Translations under genes and position numbers: made by a program
The notes under the pieces: generated by a model
Database searches by the model: none
Told to the model about the DNA's origin: nothing
What the model saw: only the letters and a program-made list of their open reading frames with translations
In this document: positions 15,247 through 25,091 of the stretch, one piece after another
Numbering within the stretch: the first letter of the stretch is position 1
Layout of the letters: the number at the start of each line of letters is the position of its first letter
Origin: Rheinheimera salexigens
Lineage (GTDB): Bacteria > Pseudomonadota > Gammaproteobacteria > Enterobacterales > Alteromonadaceae
Direction: 5' to 3'
Length of the DNA stretch: 42,778 nucleotides
Assembly: GCF_001752395.1 (NCBI RefSeq)
Contig: NZ_MKEK01000001.1
Location: 45,277 to 88,054, forward strand

Positions 15247-16812
15247 CTATACTGGCTGCAGCTCATGGCTTAATTCTTTAATTAATTGCTGGCAGTTTTT
15301 CCATACCAAGGCATAAATAGTCAGTTGCGGATTTGCGCCTAAACTAGTAGGTAGAATAGAACCGTCAAATACCGACAAGTTGGTTAATTGATGGTGGCGA
15401 CCGTTAGCATTTACCACGCCTTTGTCCGCTGTTGCACTCATATTACAACCTCCCATAACATGCGCCGAAACAACCGTTTGCCGTAAAGCGGTCATCGACA
15501 ACTGCTCAATTGCCGCTTTAGCTTCTGGCCAGTTTTGATATAACTTTGCATCGTGATGAATAGGCAGAATTTGCTTAGCACCGGCGGCAAATTGTAATTC
15601 CGCCATGGATAATAGTGCTTGACGCATACCCTGCCAAATATAATCAGTAATGGGATAATCTAATACTGGCTGTTGATCTTGATCTAATACTACTTGGCCA
15701 CCTTGGCTTTCTGGGTGAAAGCCATCCCGTATAAGCGCGATAGTCACTTGCAGTTGATTAAAGCTTTTCATCAACTGCGCATGTTGATCGCCTACACCAA
15801 TTAACTTCGACGCCATCAACACCGGATGGATAGGGGGTACTTCCAGCTTATAGCCTGGCTGCTTGGAATCGGTTGGCCATACAAACTGATCAGAATAAAT
15901 ACTTTGCGGCGCACCAGCATGACCATTAATATCTTCAGCAAATACAGCACCACTGATCACCGTTGGATGTAGATAAGTATGTTTACCTAAACGACCTGAT
16001 GGGTTAGGCACCTTAGAGCGTAGCAACAAAGCTGGAGAACCAATAGCCCCAGCGGCTACAATATAATGCTTAGCTGATATTGTGACTTTTAATGACGCAG
16101 TAGGCTGAAAATGCTCATCAACCGGCACCGCTTCTAACCTCAATATTTGGTTATCCTGCCACTGTAATTTGCGTACAGAAAGCCTTGAGATTAACGTGGC
16201 ACCCTTTTTTAAAGCAGCTGGAATCGTGCTGACCAACATAGATTGCTTAGCATCTATGGGACACCCCATACCGCAATAGCCCAAATTAGCACAATGGGTA
16301 ACATTGCGTTTGATCACAGTATATTGCCAACCTAATTGCTCACAACCATATTGCAGTTTAGCGTTATTGGCGTTTGGCGCTACCGACCATTGCTTTATAT
16401 TTAAACGCTCTTCAGCTAATTGGAAATAGGCCGTAAGATCATTTTCTGCTACAAAATTCAAACCAAACTGGTCTTGCCAATAATCTAGTGTCTGCTGGGG
16501 CGTGCGAATAGATGTGGTCCAATTTACGGTAGTAGAACCACCTACAGTACGACCCTGTAAAATACCAATGGCTTGATCTTTAGTTTTACGCGCTGCGCCT
16601 TCTTGATATAAATTAGGATAAGCCCAGCGTTCTTCCATCTTAAACTGCTCACGCGTGTAATAAGCGCCTTCTTCTAGCAACAATACTTTAAAACCCGCCG
16701 CACTAAGTTGCTCAGCGGCAATACCACCACCAGCGCCTGAGCCTATGATGACCACATCAGCGCTAAAATGTTGATCGGTTATAAACTGGCTGGCATCCAA
16801 ATGTTGCATCAT
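15247..16812 (-). CDS. GMC-family flavoprotein oxidoreductase (Tat hitch-hiker catalytic subunit)
   Basis: A 521-residue FAD enzyme of the glucose-methanol-choline family. The dinucleotide-binding GSGAGG is at 24-29, the GMC signature GRTVGGSTTVNW at 87-98, and the catalytic pair is His451 (AHVMGGC) and Asn494 (GANPQLT). A Cys cluster, Cys174, Cys180 and Cys184 (HCANLGYCGMGCPIDAKQ), resembles the iron-sulfur region of FAD glucose dehydrogenases. It has no signal peptide; the gene upstream encodes a Tat-signalled small subunit, so co-export is likely. The substrate (alcohol, sugar or other) cannot be told from sequence. No cytochrome electron acceptor gene is adjacent. The second codon is also ATG and may be the true start. 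Confidence 0.88.
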   Translation of the reverse strand: MMQHLDASQFITDQHFSADVVIIGSGAGGGIAAEQLSAAGFKVLLLEEGAYYTREQFKMEERWAYPNLYQEGAARKTKDQAIGILQGRTVGGSTTVNWTTSIRTPQQTLDYWQDQFGLNFVAENDLTAYFQLAEERLNIKQWSVAPNANNAKLQYGCEQLGWQYTVIKRNVTHCANLGYCGMGCPIDAKQSMLVSTIPAALKKGATLISRLSVRKLQWQDNQILRLEAVPVDEHFQPTASLKVTISAKHYIVAAGAIGSPALLLRSKVPNPSGRLGKHTYLHPTVISGAVFAEDINGHAGAPQSIYSDQFVWPTDSKQPGYKLEVPPIHPVLMASKLIGVGDQHAQLMKSFNQLQVTIALIRDGFHPESQGGQVVLDQDQQPVLDYPITDYIWQGMRQALLSMAELQFAAGAKQILPIHHDAKLYQNWPEAKAAIEQLSMTALRQTVVSAHVMGGCNMSATADKGVVNANGRHHQLTNLSVFDGSILPTSLGANPQLTIYALVWKNCQQLIKELSHELQPV

Positions 16813-16870
16813 TAATCCTTTTGGCTGTATTGCAATTGGGCTTTATAGTAAACGGGCTATATTTATATTC

Positions 16871-17359
16871 TTAACGATATCTCGGTGCGGTATAGTTTAT
16901 AGCTTGCCAATGTTCTGGTTGGCCATAATAGGCCGCAAACAGCAGTTCGCGTAAACCATGATAAGCCTGCTGCAACAAGGCTAAATAACTATCGCGCCAA
17001 TTAGCTAAAAGCTGCCAGCGCTGGCTCATAGTCAGTTCTGATATGGCCGTTAGATGACCGGTTAAAGCCAATTGAGTCACTTGATTGGCTAATAAATTAA
17101 ATAACTGCTGTAATTCTTGTTGCTGTCTTTTGGCTAAGTACGGCATAAAATCGCTGATTGCCGCTTTAGTTCGGTTAACTTGAACAGCCATAGTCGTATC
17201 TTCAGGTAAAGCAGCGTACAATAAGGCAGGTAGTAGTGCACTTAACACGAGATCTCGATTATCACTATTCTCATCAAAGCTGCTGTTCCAGCCATATATA
17301 CCTAAGCTAGACGCGGCACCTAAGGCGATACCACTAAGTATAAATTGTCGGCGATCCAT
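16871..17359 (-). CDS. Tat-exported small subunit, gluconate 2-dehydrogenase subunit 3-like
   Basis: A 162-residue protein beginning with a twin-arginine signal: Arg3-Arg4-Gln-Phe, then a hydrophobic stretch 7-24. The remainder is helical (DLVLSALLPALLY and similar), as in the gluconate 2-dehydrogenase subunit 3 family. In FAD-dependent glucose dehydrogenase the equivalent gamma subunit carries the flavoprotein across the membrane. The gene is 58 bases upstream of the GMC gene on the same strand, so the pair forms an operon. A divergent start to yheT lies 52 bases away. Confidence 0.82.
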   Translation of the reverse strand: MDRRQFILSGIALGAASSLGIYGWNSSFDENSDNRDLVLSALLPALLYAALPEDTTMAVQVNRTKAAISDFMPYLAKRQQQELQQLFNLLANQVTQLALTGHLTAISELTMSQRWQLLANWRDSYLALLQQAYHGLRELLFAAYYGQPEHWQAINYTAPRYR

Positions 17360-17411
17360 AAGTGACTACTCTTCGTAAAATATTATTCATTGTTTATCAG
17401 GAAGCCTTGTT

Positions 17412-18434
17412 TTGCAAGCTCAGATCAGACCAGTTATTAGCTCCTCTTTTACGCCAGCATGGTGGCTTAAGCATGCCCATTTACAAACTATCTTCGCTAA
17501 ATATTTAAGCCCTAAACTTAAACAGAAAACCGTGGCCGAAATATTCCCGCTGGCTGACGGTGATGAAATACAATTAAATTGGATGCAGCCCTCTCGTATT
17601 GCTAGCGACGCACCTTTAGTGGTGTTACTGCACGGTTTAGCCGGTGATATTAACAGTCATTATATCCAAGCTATGTTAGCCCAATGCCGACACCTACGCT
17701 GGCCAGCTGTGTTAATGCATTTCCGTGGCTGTAATGGACAACCGAATAAACTGCCTAGAGCCTATCATAGCGGTGACACTGCCGATTTTTCGGCAGTAAT
17801 AACAGAAATAAGCCAACGTTTTCCAGAGCAAAAGTTGGTTGCTATTGGTTATTCGCTAGGCGCTAATGTCTTACTAAAATATTGTGGTGAGCAGACTACC
17901 GCTAACCCACTGGCCACAGCCGTTGCGGTATGCCCTCCCTTAGATTTATCAGCTTGTGCTAGTCGCATTAATCAAGGCAGCAGTAGAATATATCAACGGT
18001 ATTTATTAGGCCGATTAAAGCGTAGTACAGCTTTAAAGTTAAAACAGTTCCCTGAGTTTCCTATCCCGCTTACGCTAAAAAAACTCAGTACCTTGCGCAA
18101 TATAGAGCAATTTGATGATAGTTTCACGGCGCCTATTCATGGTTTTAGCAGTGCCCAAGATTATTACCAAAAAGCCAGTGGTAAGGCTTTTTTGCAACAT
18201 ATTAGTATTCCAACCTTAATTATTCATGCCAAAGACGATCCCTTTCTTAGCGATGCCGTTATTCCTACAGCAGAAGAGTTAAACCACTATATTCATTATG
18301 AACTTAGTCAAGGCGGCGGCCATGTCGGCTTTGTTTGTGGCAATATTTTCAAACCGAAATTTTGGTTAACGCAGCGTATTCCTACTTTTATTCGTGAGCA
18401 ATTAAGCAATGATAATTCCGTACCAGCAACTTGA
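17412..18434 (+). CDS. yheT: YheT alpha/beta hydrolase
   Basis: A 340-residue hydrolase of the YheT/UPF0017 family. The nucleophile is Ser148 in GYSLGAN, with Asp275 or Asp276 (HAKDDPFL) and His304 (GGGHVGFV) completing the triad; HGLAG at 74-78 contributes the oxyanion hole. The TTG start is supported by AGGAAG 7 bases upstream; the family N-terminal landmark [11 protein letters not shown] follows at 17-27. The natural substrate is unknown (esterase/lipase-like). It overlaps yheU by 26 bases, and yheT-yheU-pckA follows the familiar gammaproteobacterial order. Confidence 0.93.
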   Translation: MQAQIRPVISSSFTPAWWLKHAHLQTIFAKYLSPKLKQKTVAEIFPLADGDEIQLNWMQPSRIASDAPLVVLLHGLAGDINSHYIQAMLAQCRHLRWPAVLMHFRGCNGQPNKLPRAYHSGDTADFSAVITEISQRFPEQKLVAIGYSLGANVLLKYCGEQTTANPLATAVAVCPPLDLSACASRINQGSSRIYQRYLLGRLKRSTALKLKQFPEFPIPLTLKKLSTLRNIEQFDDSFTAPIHGFSSAQDYYQKASGKAFLQHISIPTLIIHAKDDPFLSDAVIPTAEELNHYIHYELSQGGGHVGFVCGNIFKPKFWLTQRIPTFIREQLSNDNSVPAT

Positions 18435-18645
18435 TACCGACACATTAAATAATTTAATTGAGTATTATGTGTTACGTGAAGGCACCGATTACGGTGATGA
18501 AGAAGTGTCACTTGGCGACAAAGTACAACATGTTATGCAACAATTGGAAACGGGCGACATTGTTATTGTTTTTTCCGAGTTGCATCAAAGTATAAATTTA
18601 ATGCCTAAGCAACAATTTGCGCAATTACCGGCTGAAGCCGAGTAA
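18409..18645 (+). CDS. yheU: YheU family protein
   Basis: A 78-residue acidic protein. It matches YheU throughout: [31 protein letters not shown] and [15 protein letters not shown]. Function unknown. The start lies within the 3' end of yheT (26-base overlap, different frame), so it is probably translated by coupling; no independent Shine-Dalgarno sequence is obvious. A strong terminator follows. Confidence 0.95.
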   Translation: MIIPYQQLDTDTLNNLIEYYVLREGTDYGDEEVSLGDKVQHVMQQLETGDIVIVFSELHQSINLMPKQQFAQLPAEAE

Positions 18646-18666
18646 TAAAATAAGTAAATACCCATA

Positions 18667-18694
18667 AAAAATGGCCGCTAAAGCGGCCATTTTT
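18667..18694. terminator. Bidirectional intrinsic terminator between yheU and pckA
   Basis: AAAAATGGCCGC (18667-18678) pairs perfectly with its complement at 18683-18694 around loop taaa, with As on the left and Ts on the right. It serves both yheU (+) and pckA (-). Confidence 0.92.
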
Positions 18695-18727
18695 ATTTGT
18701 TGAAAGCAGTCATCTATAAACGTGTGT

Positions 18728-20329
18728 TTAAAGTTGCGGCCCTGCAGCAACTAAGGCTTTACCTTCAGCGTTATCGGTAAACTTAACAAAGTTATCAACA
18801 AAAAGTTTGGCTAAGTCTTGGGCTTTTTCATCCCAGTTACTGACTTCGGCATAAGTATTACGCGGATCTAAAATAGACGTGTCATCAACACCTGGTAATG
18901 CTGTTGGCATGGCTAAATTAAAATACGGTAAAGAAACGAACTCTGCATCTTCAATGCTGCCATCTAAAATTGCATCAATAATGGCGCGAGTGGCTTTAAT
19001 GGAGATACGCTTACCGGTACCATTCCAGCCCGTATTCACTAAATACGCTTCTGCACCTGAATCTTGCATCCGTTTACCTAACACTTCTGCATATTGCGTT
19101 GGGTGCAAGCTTAAAAACGCCGCGCCGAAGCAACTAGAGAAAGTAGGTGTTGGCTCAGTAATACCACGCTCAGTGCCGGCTAACTTAGCCGTAAAGCCTG
19201 ATAAGAAGTGATACTTTGCTTGCGCTTCAGTTAACTTAGACACCGGCGGTAATACACCAAAAGCATCGGCAGTTAAGAAGATAACTTTTTTGGCATGGCC
19301 AGCTTTAGACACTGGAGTGACAATATTATCAATGTGATATATCGGATAAGAGACACGAGTGTTTTCAGTTCTAGAGCCGTCGTTATAGTCAACTTCACCA
19401 TTTTCAGCAACGGTAACGTTTTCTAATAAAGCATCACGACGAATGGCATTATAAATATCAGGTTCGTTTTCTTTGGATAAGTTAATGGTTTTAGCATAAC
19501 AACCGCCTTCGAAATTGAACACGCCATCATCATCCCAACCATGCTCATCGTCGCCGATAAGTTGGCGCTTAGGATCCGTAGATAAAGTGGTTTTGCCGGT
19601 GCCCGATAAACCAAAGAATACTGCAACATCGCCATCTTTACCGACGTTAGCAGAACAGTGCATTGATGCTATGCCTTGCAGCGGTAAAAAGTAGTTCATC
19701 ATCGAGAACATACCTTTTTTCATTTCGCCGCCGTACCAAGTGCCACCAATTAATTGAATGCGCTCAGTAAGGTTAAATGCCACAAAATTTTCAGAGTTTA
19801 AACCTTGTTTTTCCCAGTCTAGGTTAGTGCATTTTGCACCATTCATGACAATAAAGTCTGGTTTATAGGTTTTTAGCTCTTCTTCGGTAGGACGAATAAA
19901 CATATTTTTAACGAAATGGGCTTGCCACGCGACTTCCGTAATAAAACGTGCCGCAAGGCGGGTATCGGCATTGGCACCACAATAAGTATCAACAACAAAT
20001 AAACGCTTACCCGATAATTGTTTAGTTACTGCTGATTTTAATGCTGTCCATACATCTTGAGTGATAGGCTTATTATCATTTTTACCTTGATCAGACCACC
20101 ACACAGTATCGCGGGTCGTATCATCACGGACAATATATTTATCTTTTGGTGAGCGACCGGTAAAAATACCAGTATCAACTGCGATGGCGCCTGATGTGGT
20201 CAGTTTGCCTTGCTCATAACCTTGTAAGTCAGTGCGGGTTTCTTCTGCAAATAATTGATCATAAGAAGGATTATAAATAACTTCCGCGACATCTGTTATG
20301 CCATATTGGCTCAGATCCATATCGGACAT
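18728..20329 (-). CDS. pckA: ATP-dependent phosphoenolpyruvate carboxykinase
   Basis: A 533-residue enzyme converting oxaloacetate and ATP to phosphoenolpyruvate, the first step of gluconeogenesis. The substrate-binding TGRSPKDK is at 57-64 and the P-loop GLSGTGKTT at 240-248, followed by [10 protein letters not shown] (metal and nucleotide binding). AGGAG lies 7 bases before ATG. It is about 200 bases from the cysQ stop; the region 20330-20524 contains its leader and promoter, but I found no convincing hexamers or CRP site. In E. coli pckA is near ompR-envZ and hslO, as here at larger distance. Confidence 0.98.
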   Translation of the reverse strand: MSDMDLSQYGITDVAEVIYNPSYDQLFAEETRTDLQGYEQGKLTTSGAIAVDTGIFTGRSPKDKYIVRDDTTRDTVWWSDQGKNDNKPITQDVWTALKSAVTKQLSGKRLFVVDTYCGANADTRLAARFITEVAWQAHFVKNMFIRPTEEELKTYKPDFIVMNGAKCTNLDWEKQGLNSENFVAFNLTERIQLIGGTWYGGEMKKGMFSMMNYFLPLQGIASMHCSANVGKDGDVAVFFGLSGTGKTTLSTDPKRQLIGDDEHGWDDDGVFNFEGGCYAKTINLSKENEPDIYNAIRRDALLENVTVAENGEVDYNDGSRTENTRVSYPIYHIDNIVTPVSKAGHAKKVIFLTADAFGVLPPVSKLTEAQAKYHFLSGFTAKLAGTERGITEPTPTFSSCFGAAFLSLHPTQYAEVLGKRMQDSGAEAYLVNTGWNGTGKRISIKATRAIIDAILDGSIEDAEFVSLPYFNLAMPTALPGVDDTSILDPRNTYAEVSNWDEKAQDLAKLFVDNFVKFTDNAEGKALVAAGPQL

Positions 20330-20524
20330 GATGTAACTCCTAGGGTACTGTAGGTAAGGGTGCAGTCTCTAGCGGACTTAGTAATTCTGTGTTTTTGCTA
20401 AACATTTACAGGTTTATAGGCAAAAACTCGGCGCTATAGTAGCTTTTTTTAGTGTTAAAAGATAGCCAGAAAAAGTGCTCTTTAGCTGAATAAGTGATAC
20501 AACTCTGCAACACTACCCTAAGCT

Positions 20525-21355
20525 TTACAGGGTTAAATCCCGTAAAGTTGCTTTTGCTTTGATTAATTGCTGCCAAGAAACACTGGCTTGACCTAACACC
20601 ATAAAATTAGGATTAGCTAAGGTATCGCGCTGGTTATAACTTAAGGGTAAAAATTCGCTATCAAGTATTTGGCCACCGGCTTCTTCAACAATGACTTGAA
20701 CTGCACCGGTATCCCACTCTCCTGTAGGACCTATTCGCATATAACAGTCGGCTTTGCCTTCGGCAATTAAACAGCTTTTTAACGAGCAGCTGCCCAGCGC
20801 TATATACTCAACATTTTGCTCTACTTGTAATAAATTAATAATTGGCTCAAGCGGTTGGCGACGGCTGACTGCAATTTTTAAGCACTCACCAACGTTAAAG
20901 TGATTAACATTGATCCGCTGAATTTGTTGGCTATCTTGTTTAAAAGCGCCATTGCCCCGCGTTGCATAATAAAATACTTGATGCTTTGGCCAATAAATAA
21001 CACCTAATGCTGGCCAGCCGTCTTCTACCAAGGCGATACTAACAGCAAAGTCACCACTGCGGGCAACAAACTCTTGGGTGCCATCCATAGGATCAATTAA
21101 CCAATAACGTGACCACTGATGACGTTCCGCTAATGACGCTAAACGCGACTCTTCGGAAATAATAGGGATCTCAGGCGTGAGTGTGGATAAGCGGTCAATA
21201 ATAATGGCATTCGCGGCAAGATCAGCGGTAGTCACTGGACTTTGATCAGCTTTTTGTTGCTGCTCAAAGTTACCGCTTTGATATAACTGCCATAATTCTG
21301 TACCAGCTTCTAGAGCTGCTGCTTTTACTGGCTCAAGCAGATTACTTAAAAACAT
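20525..21355 (-). CDS. cysQ: 3'(2'),5'-bisphosphate nucleotidase CysQ
   Basis: A 276-residue magnesium-dependent phosphatase of the inositol monophosphatase superfamily. It hydrolyses 3'-phosphoadenosine 5'-phosphate, a by-product of sulfate assimilation. Metal ligands: Glu68/Glu69 (SEES), Asp88, Asp91 in DPMDGTQEF, and the WDTGAV motif near 208. The start overlaps the end of nudE by 14 bases, giving a coupled nudE-cysQ pair. In Vibrio and Shewanella the same pair lies next to the type II secretion genes, consistent with this window. Confidence 0.95.
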   Translation of the reverse strand: MFLSNLLEPVKAAALEAGTELWQLYQSGNFEQQQKADQSPVTTADLAANAIIIDRLSTLTPEIPIISEESRLASLAERHQWSRYWLIDPMDGTQEFVARSGDFAVSIALVEDGWPALGVIYWPKHQVFYYATRGNGAFKQDSQQIQRINVNHFNVGECLKIAVSRRQPLEPIINLLQVEQNVEYIALGSCSLKSCLIAEGKADCYMRIGPTGEWDTGAVQVIVEEAGGQILDSEFLPLSYNQRDTLANPNFMVLGQASVSWQQLIKAKATLRDLTL

Positions 21356-21911
21356 CCGGATTCGCTTCCAAATATTGCTGCGCTAAAAACAAACCGGCAA
21401 CACTTCTAGCTTCTGTGAAATCAGGTTGTTGCAACAAAGACTGATCATCACGGCGTAACCAGCTAACAAGTTCTAACGGTTCTGGCTCGTCTCCCGGCAA
21501 AGATTCTGGGTACAAATCAAACGCCAGCACTATGTGCATTGTAGCATTAAAATGACTGGGGGCTAAAGCCAATGACTTTAAGCTAACAAAACGTTTTGCG
21601 CCAAAACCAATTTCTTCTTTTAATTCACGATTTGCCGCTTCAATTATTGATTCTCCAGGATCTATGCCGCCTTTAGGAAAGCCTAATTGGTAATCGTCGC
21701 TACCGGCACAATATTCCCGCACTAAATAAAAACTCTCAGCATCGGGGCAAGGTATAATCATTACGGCGCCATTACCGCCACCGCGTAACCGTTCATATAC
21801 CCGCTGCTCGCCATTGCTAAATTCAAGCTGTAACTGTTCAACTTTAAAAAGTAGGCTTTGTGCCACCAGTTGCTGCTGCAATATCTGTGGCTTTTGTTTA
21901 TTTGTCGTCAT
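21342..21911 (-). CDS. nudE: ADP compounds hydrolase NudE
   Basis: A 189-residue Nudix hydrolase acting on ADP-ribose, AP3A and NADH-type ADP compounds. The Nudix box starts at GGIDPGESIIEAANRE and continues LKEEIG, preceded by the LVREYCAGSDDYQLGFPKG segment typical of NudE. An in-frame ATG at 21917 is also possible, but the ATG at 21911 sits 4 bases after AGGATGG-like sequence and starts the protein at MTTNK. It is divergent from yrfG with about 95 bases between, and overlaps cysQ. Confidence 0.95.
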   Translation of the reverse strand: MTTNKQKPQILQQQLVAQSLLFKVEQLQLEFSNGEQRVYERLRGGGNGAVMIIPCPDAESFYLVREYCAGSDDYQLGFPKGGIDPGESIIEAANRELKEEIGFGAKRFVSLKSLALAPSHFNATMHIVLAFDLYPESLPGDEPEPLELVSWLRRDDQSLLQQPDFTEARSVAGLFLAQQYLEANPDVFK

Positions 21912-22005
21912 GACCATCCTATCGCTGCGACTAAGAGTCAGCTCTGTTACAATTAATACCGTTTACTATTACTGCTTACTATAAAACGAATGACAGGAAA
22001 AACCT

Positions 22006-22677
22006 ATGTTGCATTGGGCTGAAATTGATACTGTATTACTCGACATGGACGGCACCTTACTAGATTTACATTTTGATAGTTATTTTTGGCAATATTATTT
22101 GCCTAAACGCTGGTCTGAAATTAGCGGTATTGATGAAAAAAGCGCTCAACAGCAATTAGATGCTGAATATACCAAGTTAGCCGGTAAGCTGGAGTGGTAT
22201 TGTCTAGACTATTGGGGCAAACGGTTACAACTGCCTATTACTGAACTAAAGCGTGAAGTAATGGATAAAATTGCCATGCGCGACGATGCAGCCGTATTTT
22301 TACAGGCATTAAAAGATAGTGGTCGTCAGGTGATCTTATTAACCAATGCTCACCCTGACAGCTTATCATTAAAAGTAGAGCGCACTGAATTGGCGAGTTA
22401 TATCGATACTTTAGTGTCTACCCATGAATTTGGCGTCACCAAAGAAAATTGGGCGCTATGGCATAAAGTGCAACATCGCTTCGGTTTTGATCCCGCTCGC
22501 ACGCTGTTTGTTGATGATAGCCTGCCCATTTTACATGCCGCTAAAGATTTTGGCATAAAACACTTATTAGCGGTGGCCAATCCAGATAGCCAGAAAGTCA
22601 GCAACAACATTACTGAGTTTCCGGCCATTACTGATTACAACACTTTAGTCGCTGATATCTTAAAACCTAGAACCTAG
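22006..22677 (+). CDS. yrfG: GMP/IMP nucleotidase YrfG (HAD family)
   Basis: A 223-residue HAD-superfamily phosphatase. The nucleophile motif is DMDGT with Asp13 and Asp15; motif II is LLTNAH, and the acidic motif is FVDDSLP. The E. coli protein dephosphorylates purine nucleotides. AGGAAA lies 7 bases before ATG. It converges on gspN with only 11 bases between stops and no terminator, so the two transcripts probably overlap at their ends. Confidence 0.93.
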   Translation: MLHWAEIDTVLLDMDGTLLDLHFDSYFWQYYLPKRWSEISGIDEKSAQQQLDAEYTKLAGKLEWYCLDYWGKRLQLPITELKREVMDKIAMRDDAAVFLQALKDSGRQVILLTNAHPDSLSLKVERTELASYIDTLVSTHEFGVTKENWALWHKVQHRFGFDPARTLFVDDSLPILHAAKDFGIKHLLAVANPDSQKVSNNITEFPAITDYNTLVADILKPRT

Positions 22678-22688
22678 ACTTTAAACAA

Positions 22689-23444
22689 CTAAAGCTTAAG
22701 AGTGTAGCGCCCATTTGCATCAGGCCGACCAACAAACTGCATGGCCTGATGCACTTCTTCTGGCAAAGAAGGATCTGGCTTTAAGCTACCATTTAGCTGT
22801 AACCGCGCATTGTCTAAGCGTATTTCAGCATCCAGTCCAAGTAGATTATCAGCTGCGGTATTCATAACAATACTGCCTTGCTCGCAATGCATATCGGCAA
22901 ATAACGCCTGAAAATCTAACCAGTTGCCACTTAAACTTTGTAATTTTGCATCTAACCAACTGGCATTGCCCTGTAATGACTCACACCATGGCTGACCTTG
23001 CTGGTAATCGGTTATATCTAATACCAACTCACCACTTGCTGCCATGGGTAGAGGCAACGCTAACAGCGGCAAAACATCAGCTACTTGCAATCGAAACAGA
23101 CTATTTTGCAACGACATGCCGCTAAAACCATAGTTTAGAGTAGCATCAACATAAGGTAAGCTCGCTTGCTGCTTACTGCCGCTTGTTACTGAAAATTGGG
23201 CTTTTGCGGTAAACAACTGCCATGCATTTAATTGCCAACGTAACTCGGGTAAATAAAGCTGCTTATATTGCACTGCGCTCACTTTACCCTGCGCTAAGGT
23301 GCCACTGACACTGCCCAATTGTAAACCAGTTGGTAACGACACTAGCTTTAACCACCACGCTGCGGGGGTTAAAAGCAGCATAAAAACACTATAACTTACT
23401 ATTAATAAAACTATTAACTTCCAAGACTTGTTCATTCTATTCAA
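22689..23444 (-). CDS. gspN: Type II secretion system protein N
   Basis: A 251-residue inner-membrane protein with one N-terminal helix (about 9-30) and a periplasmic beta-rich domain (LQLGSVSGTLAQGKVSAVQY). GspN is an accessory, not always essential, part of the secretion machine. It is the last gene of the operon; its start overlaps gspM by 8 bases. Confidence 0.9.
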   Translation of the reverse strand: MNRMNKSWKLIVLLIVSYSVFMLLLTPAAWWLKLVSLPTGLQLGSVSGTLAQGKVSAVQYKQLYLPELRWQLNAWQLFTAKAQFSVTSGSKQQASLPYVDATLNYGFSGMSLQNSLFRLQVADVLPLLALPLPMAASGELVLDITDYQQGQPWCESLQGNASWLDAKLQSLSGNWLDFQALFADMHCEQGSIVMNTAADNLLGLDAEIRLDNARLQLNGSLKPDPSLPEEVHQAMQFVGRPDANGRYTLKL

Positions 23445-23907
23445 CCACTATACGTCGTACTCTAACGATGCCGGGCTTGTCTGCCTGCGCTAAATCTAAA
23501 CTGACTAAATGCACACCATGCTGATATTGCAGCTCGTATAACCAAGGCAACAATCGCTCAAAACTTAAATCGTCTAGTACCAGCGCTAACTGCTCATTTT
23601 GTGGCTGCATTCGGCTAACGGTAATACTTTGTGTTCGCGCACTATTACTAATAATTTGCGCCAAACTGCCACCAGTACGTACACTTGCACTCCCAGCTGC
23701 CAATAAACTAGGTATCGCTTGTTGCAGCCGCTGTAATTGCAACTGAGCTGCAGTAACAGTTTGTTGTCTTTGAATTTTTGCTTGATGCAGAGGTTGCCAC
23801 AGTAACCAATAAAATAAGGCTATGGCGATAACCACACCGGCTAAGCTGACAATACGCTGTTCGCGTACTTGCAAACCAAACCACCAGCTTAATATTTGCT
23901 GTTTCAT
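23437..23907 (-). CDS. gspM: Type II secretion system protein M
   Basis: A 156-residue bitopic protein with one helix at about 19-36 and a periplasmic ferredoxin-like domain. GspM binds GspL and forms the inner-membrane assembly platform. The start overlaps gspL by 4 bases (ATGA). Confidence 0.93.
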   Translation of the reverse strand: MKQQILSWWFGLQVREQRIVSLAGVVIAIALFYWLLWQPLHQAKIQRQQTVTAAQLQLQRLQQAIPSLLAAGSASVRTGGSLAQIISNSARTQSITVSRMQPQNEQLALVLDDLSFERLLPWLYELQYQHGVHLVSLDLAQADKPGIVRVRRIVVE

Positions 23908-25091
23908 GCTTTACCTCGCATCGCCACACTGCCTTGCACTTTATCGCCATCGTTGCTCAGCGTGCCCTGATTAACACTAAAGCCGGCTTGTTCCAATTTA
24001 TTTTTCAGTTGCTCAAAGCTTTGAAAACTACTGGCTTTGGCTTGAAACCTAAGCTCAGACAATTTGCTATCAAAGCGTAAGTTTTCAAGGCTAATATCTG
24101 GCACTGTGGCTAATTGTTGCTGCAATGCCGCTAATAAGGTTAAAAATCCTTGCTCTGTCCCGCCATCTACTTGCGCTAATTTACGTTTTAATTGCAGCGA
24201 TAAATTGACCACCGGCTCATTGGGAAAGGCTTGCTTATACGTCGTAATACTTTGTTGTTGTAATTGCTGGTTTTGGCGGTTTAATTGCACGTTTATCATG
24301 CCAAGTTGCAGCAAATAGATACTTAGGCAAGCGATTGCTAACACGGCGCTGTTACGCCAAAGCCCAAACTGAGTATGACTTTGCCGCTTCGGCTTATATT
24401 CCGCTTGGAGTAAGTTAAAGTTATGCTGTGGTAATTGAGCTGCGAGTAAGGCTAAAGGTAATTCAGGCTCAGCCAACTGATGTGCATGATCCACCTCAAC
24501 AGGCCACGGGCTAAAACTAGTGACGTTTGGCAATGCCGCTAACTGTAAATAATCTGGCCACCAACTTTGTTCAACCGCTGCAATTTGCCAAGGTGCTTGC
24601 TTCACTAACCATTGATCGTGTAACTGGATACAAGCTGGCAAGCTGTGATCGGGTAATAATAATGCATCAGGTAGTAAACGCGTGACATTAAAGCCGGCTT
24701 GCTGCAGCCAGTCTAGCCATTTCTCTAATCGCTGACGTTGGCAAATAGCCACTTGCTGGCTGTATTGGCCCTCTTGAAATTGCACGTCGCCTAGCGCCAC
24801 AAATAACTGCTCAATATCTTCAGCTTGCTCTTCTTCTAACATATAGGGCAATGCTTGTAATACTTGGCGGTTAGGCTTGGTAGGTAATAACACCTGCTTT
24901 AATACCACATCTGATGCAGGTACTAGTGCTATTACTTGGCGCTGACTGACTCTTTTCGCTAAATCGGCTAACTGATCAATATTGGCAAGCTCACCACTGG
25001 CAATAACTTCATTGTTATGGCTAGCCCAAACCAACCAAGTTACTTGTTGTTCTGCCCGGCTACCCAGCCGAATTATTAATTGTTCACTCAC
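23904..25091 (-). CDS. gspL: Type II secretion system protein L
   Basis: A 395-residue protein with a cytoplasmic actin-like domain (about 1-235) that docks the GspE ATPase, one membrane helix at about 246-266 (SAVLAIACLSIYLLQLGMI), and a periplasmic ferredoxin-like domain that pairs with GspM. It overlaps gspK by 4 bases at its start. Confidence 0.94.
   Translation of the reverse strand: MSEQLIIRLGSRAEQQVTWLVWASHNNEVIASGELANIDQLADLAKRVSQRQVIALVPASDVVLKQVLLPTKPNRQVLQALPYMLEEEQAEDIEQLFVALGDVQFQEGQYSQQVAICQRQRLEKWLDWLQQAGFNVTRLLPDALLLPDHSLPACIQLHDQWLVKQAPWQIAAVEQSWWPDYLQLAALPNVTSFSPWPVEVDHAHQLAEPELPLALLAAQLPQHNFNLLQAEYKPKRQSHTQFGLWRNSAVLAIACLSIYLLQLGMINVQLNRQNQQLQQQSITTYKQAFPNEPVVNLSLQLKRKLAQVDGGTEQGFLTLLAALQQQLATVPDISLENLRFDSKLSELRFQAKASSFQSFEQLKNKLEQAGFSVNQGTLSNDGDKVQGSVAMRGKA

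Noticed and set aside
18879..19211. 110-codon open frame antisense to pckA
   Set aside because: Shadow of the conserved pckA frame; no independent start signals.
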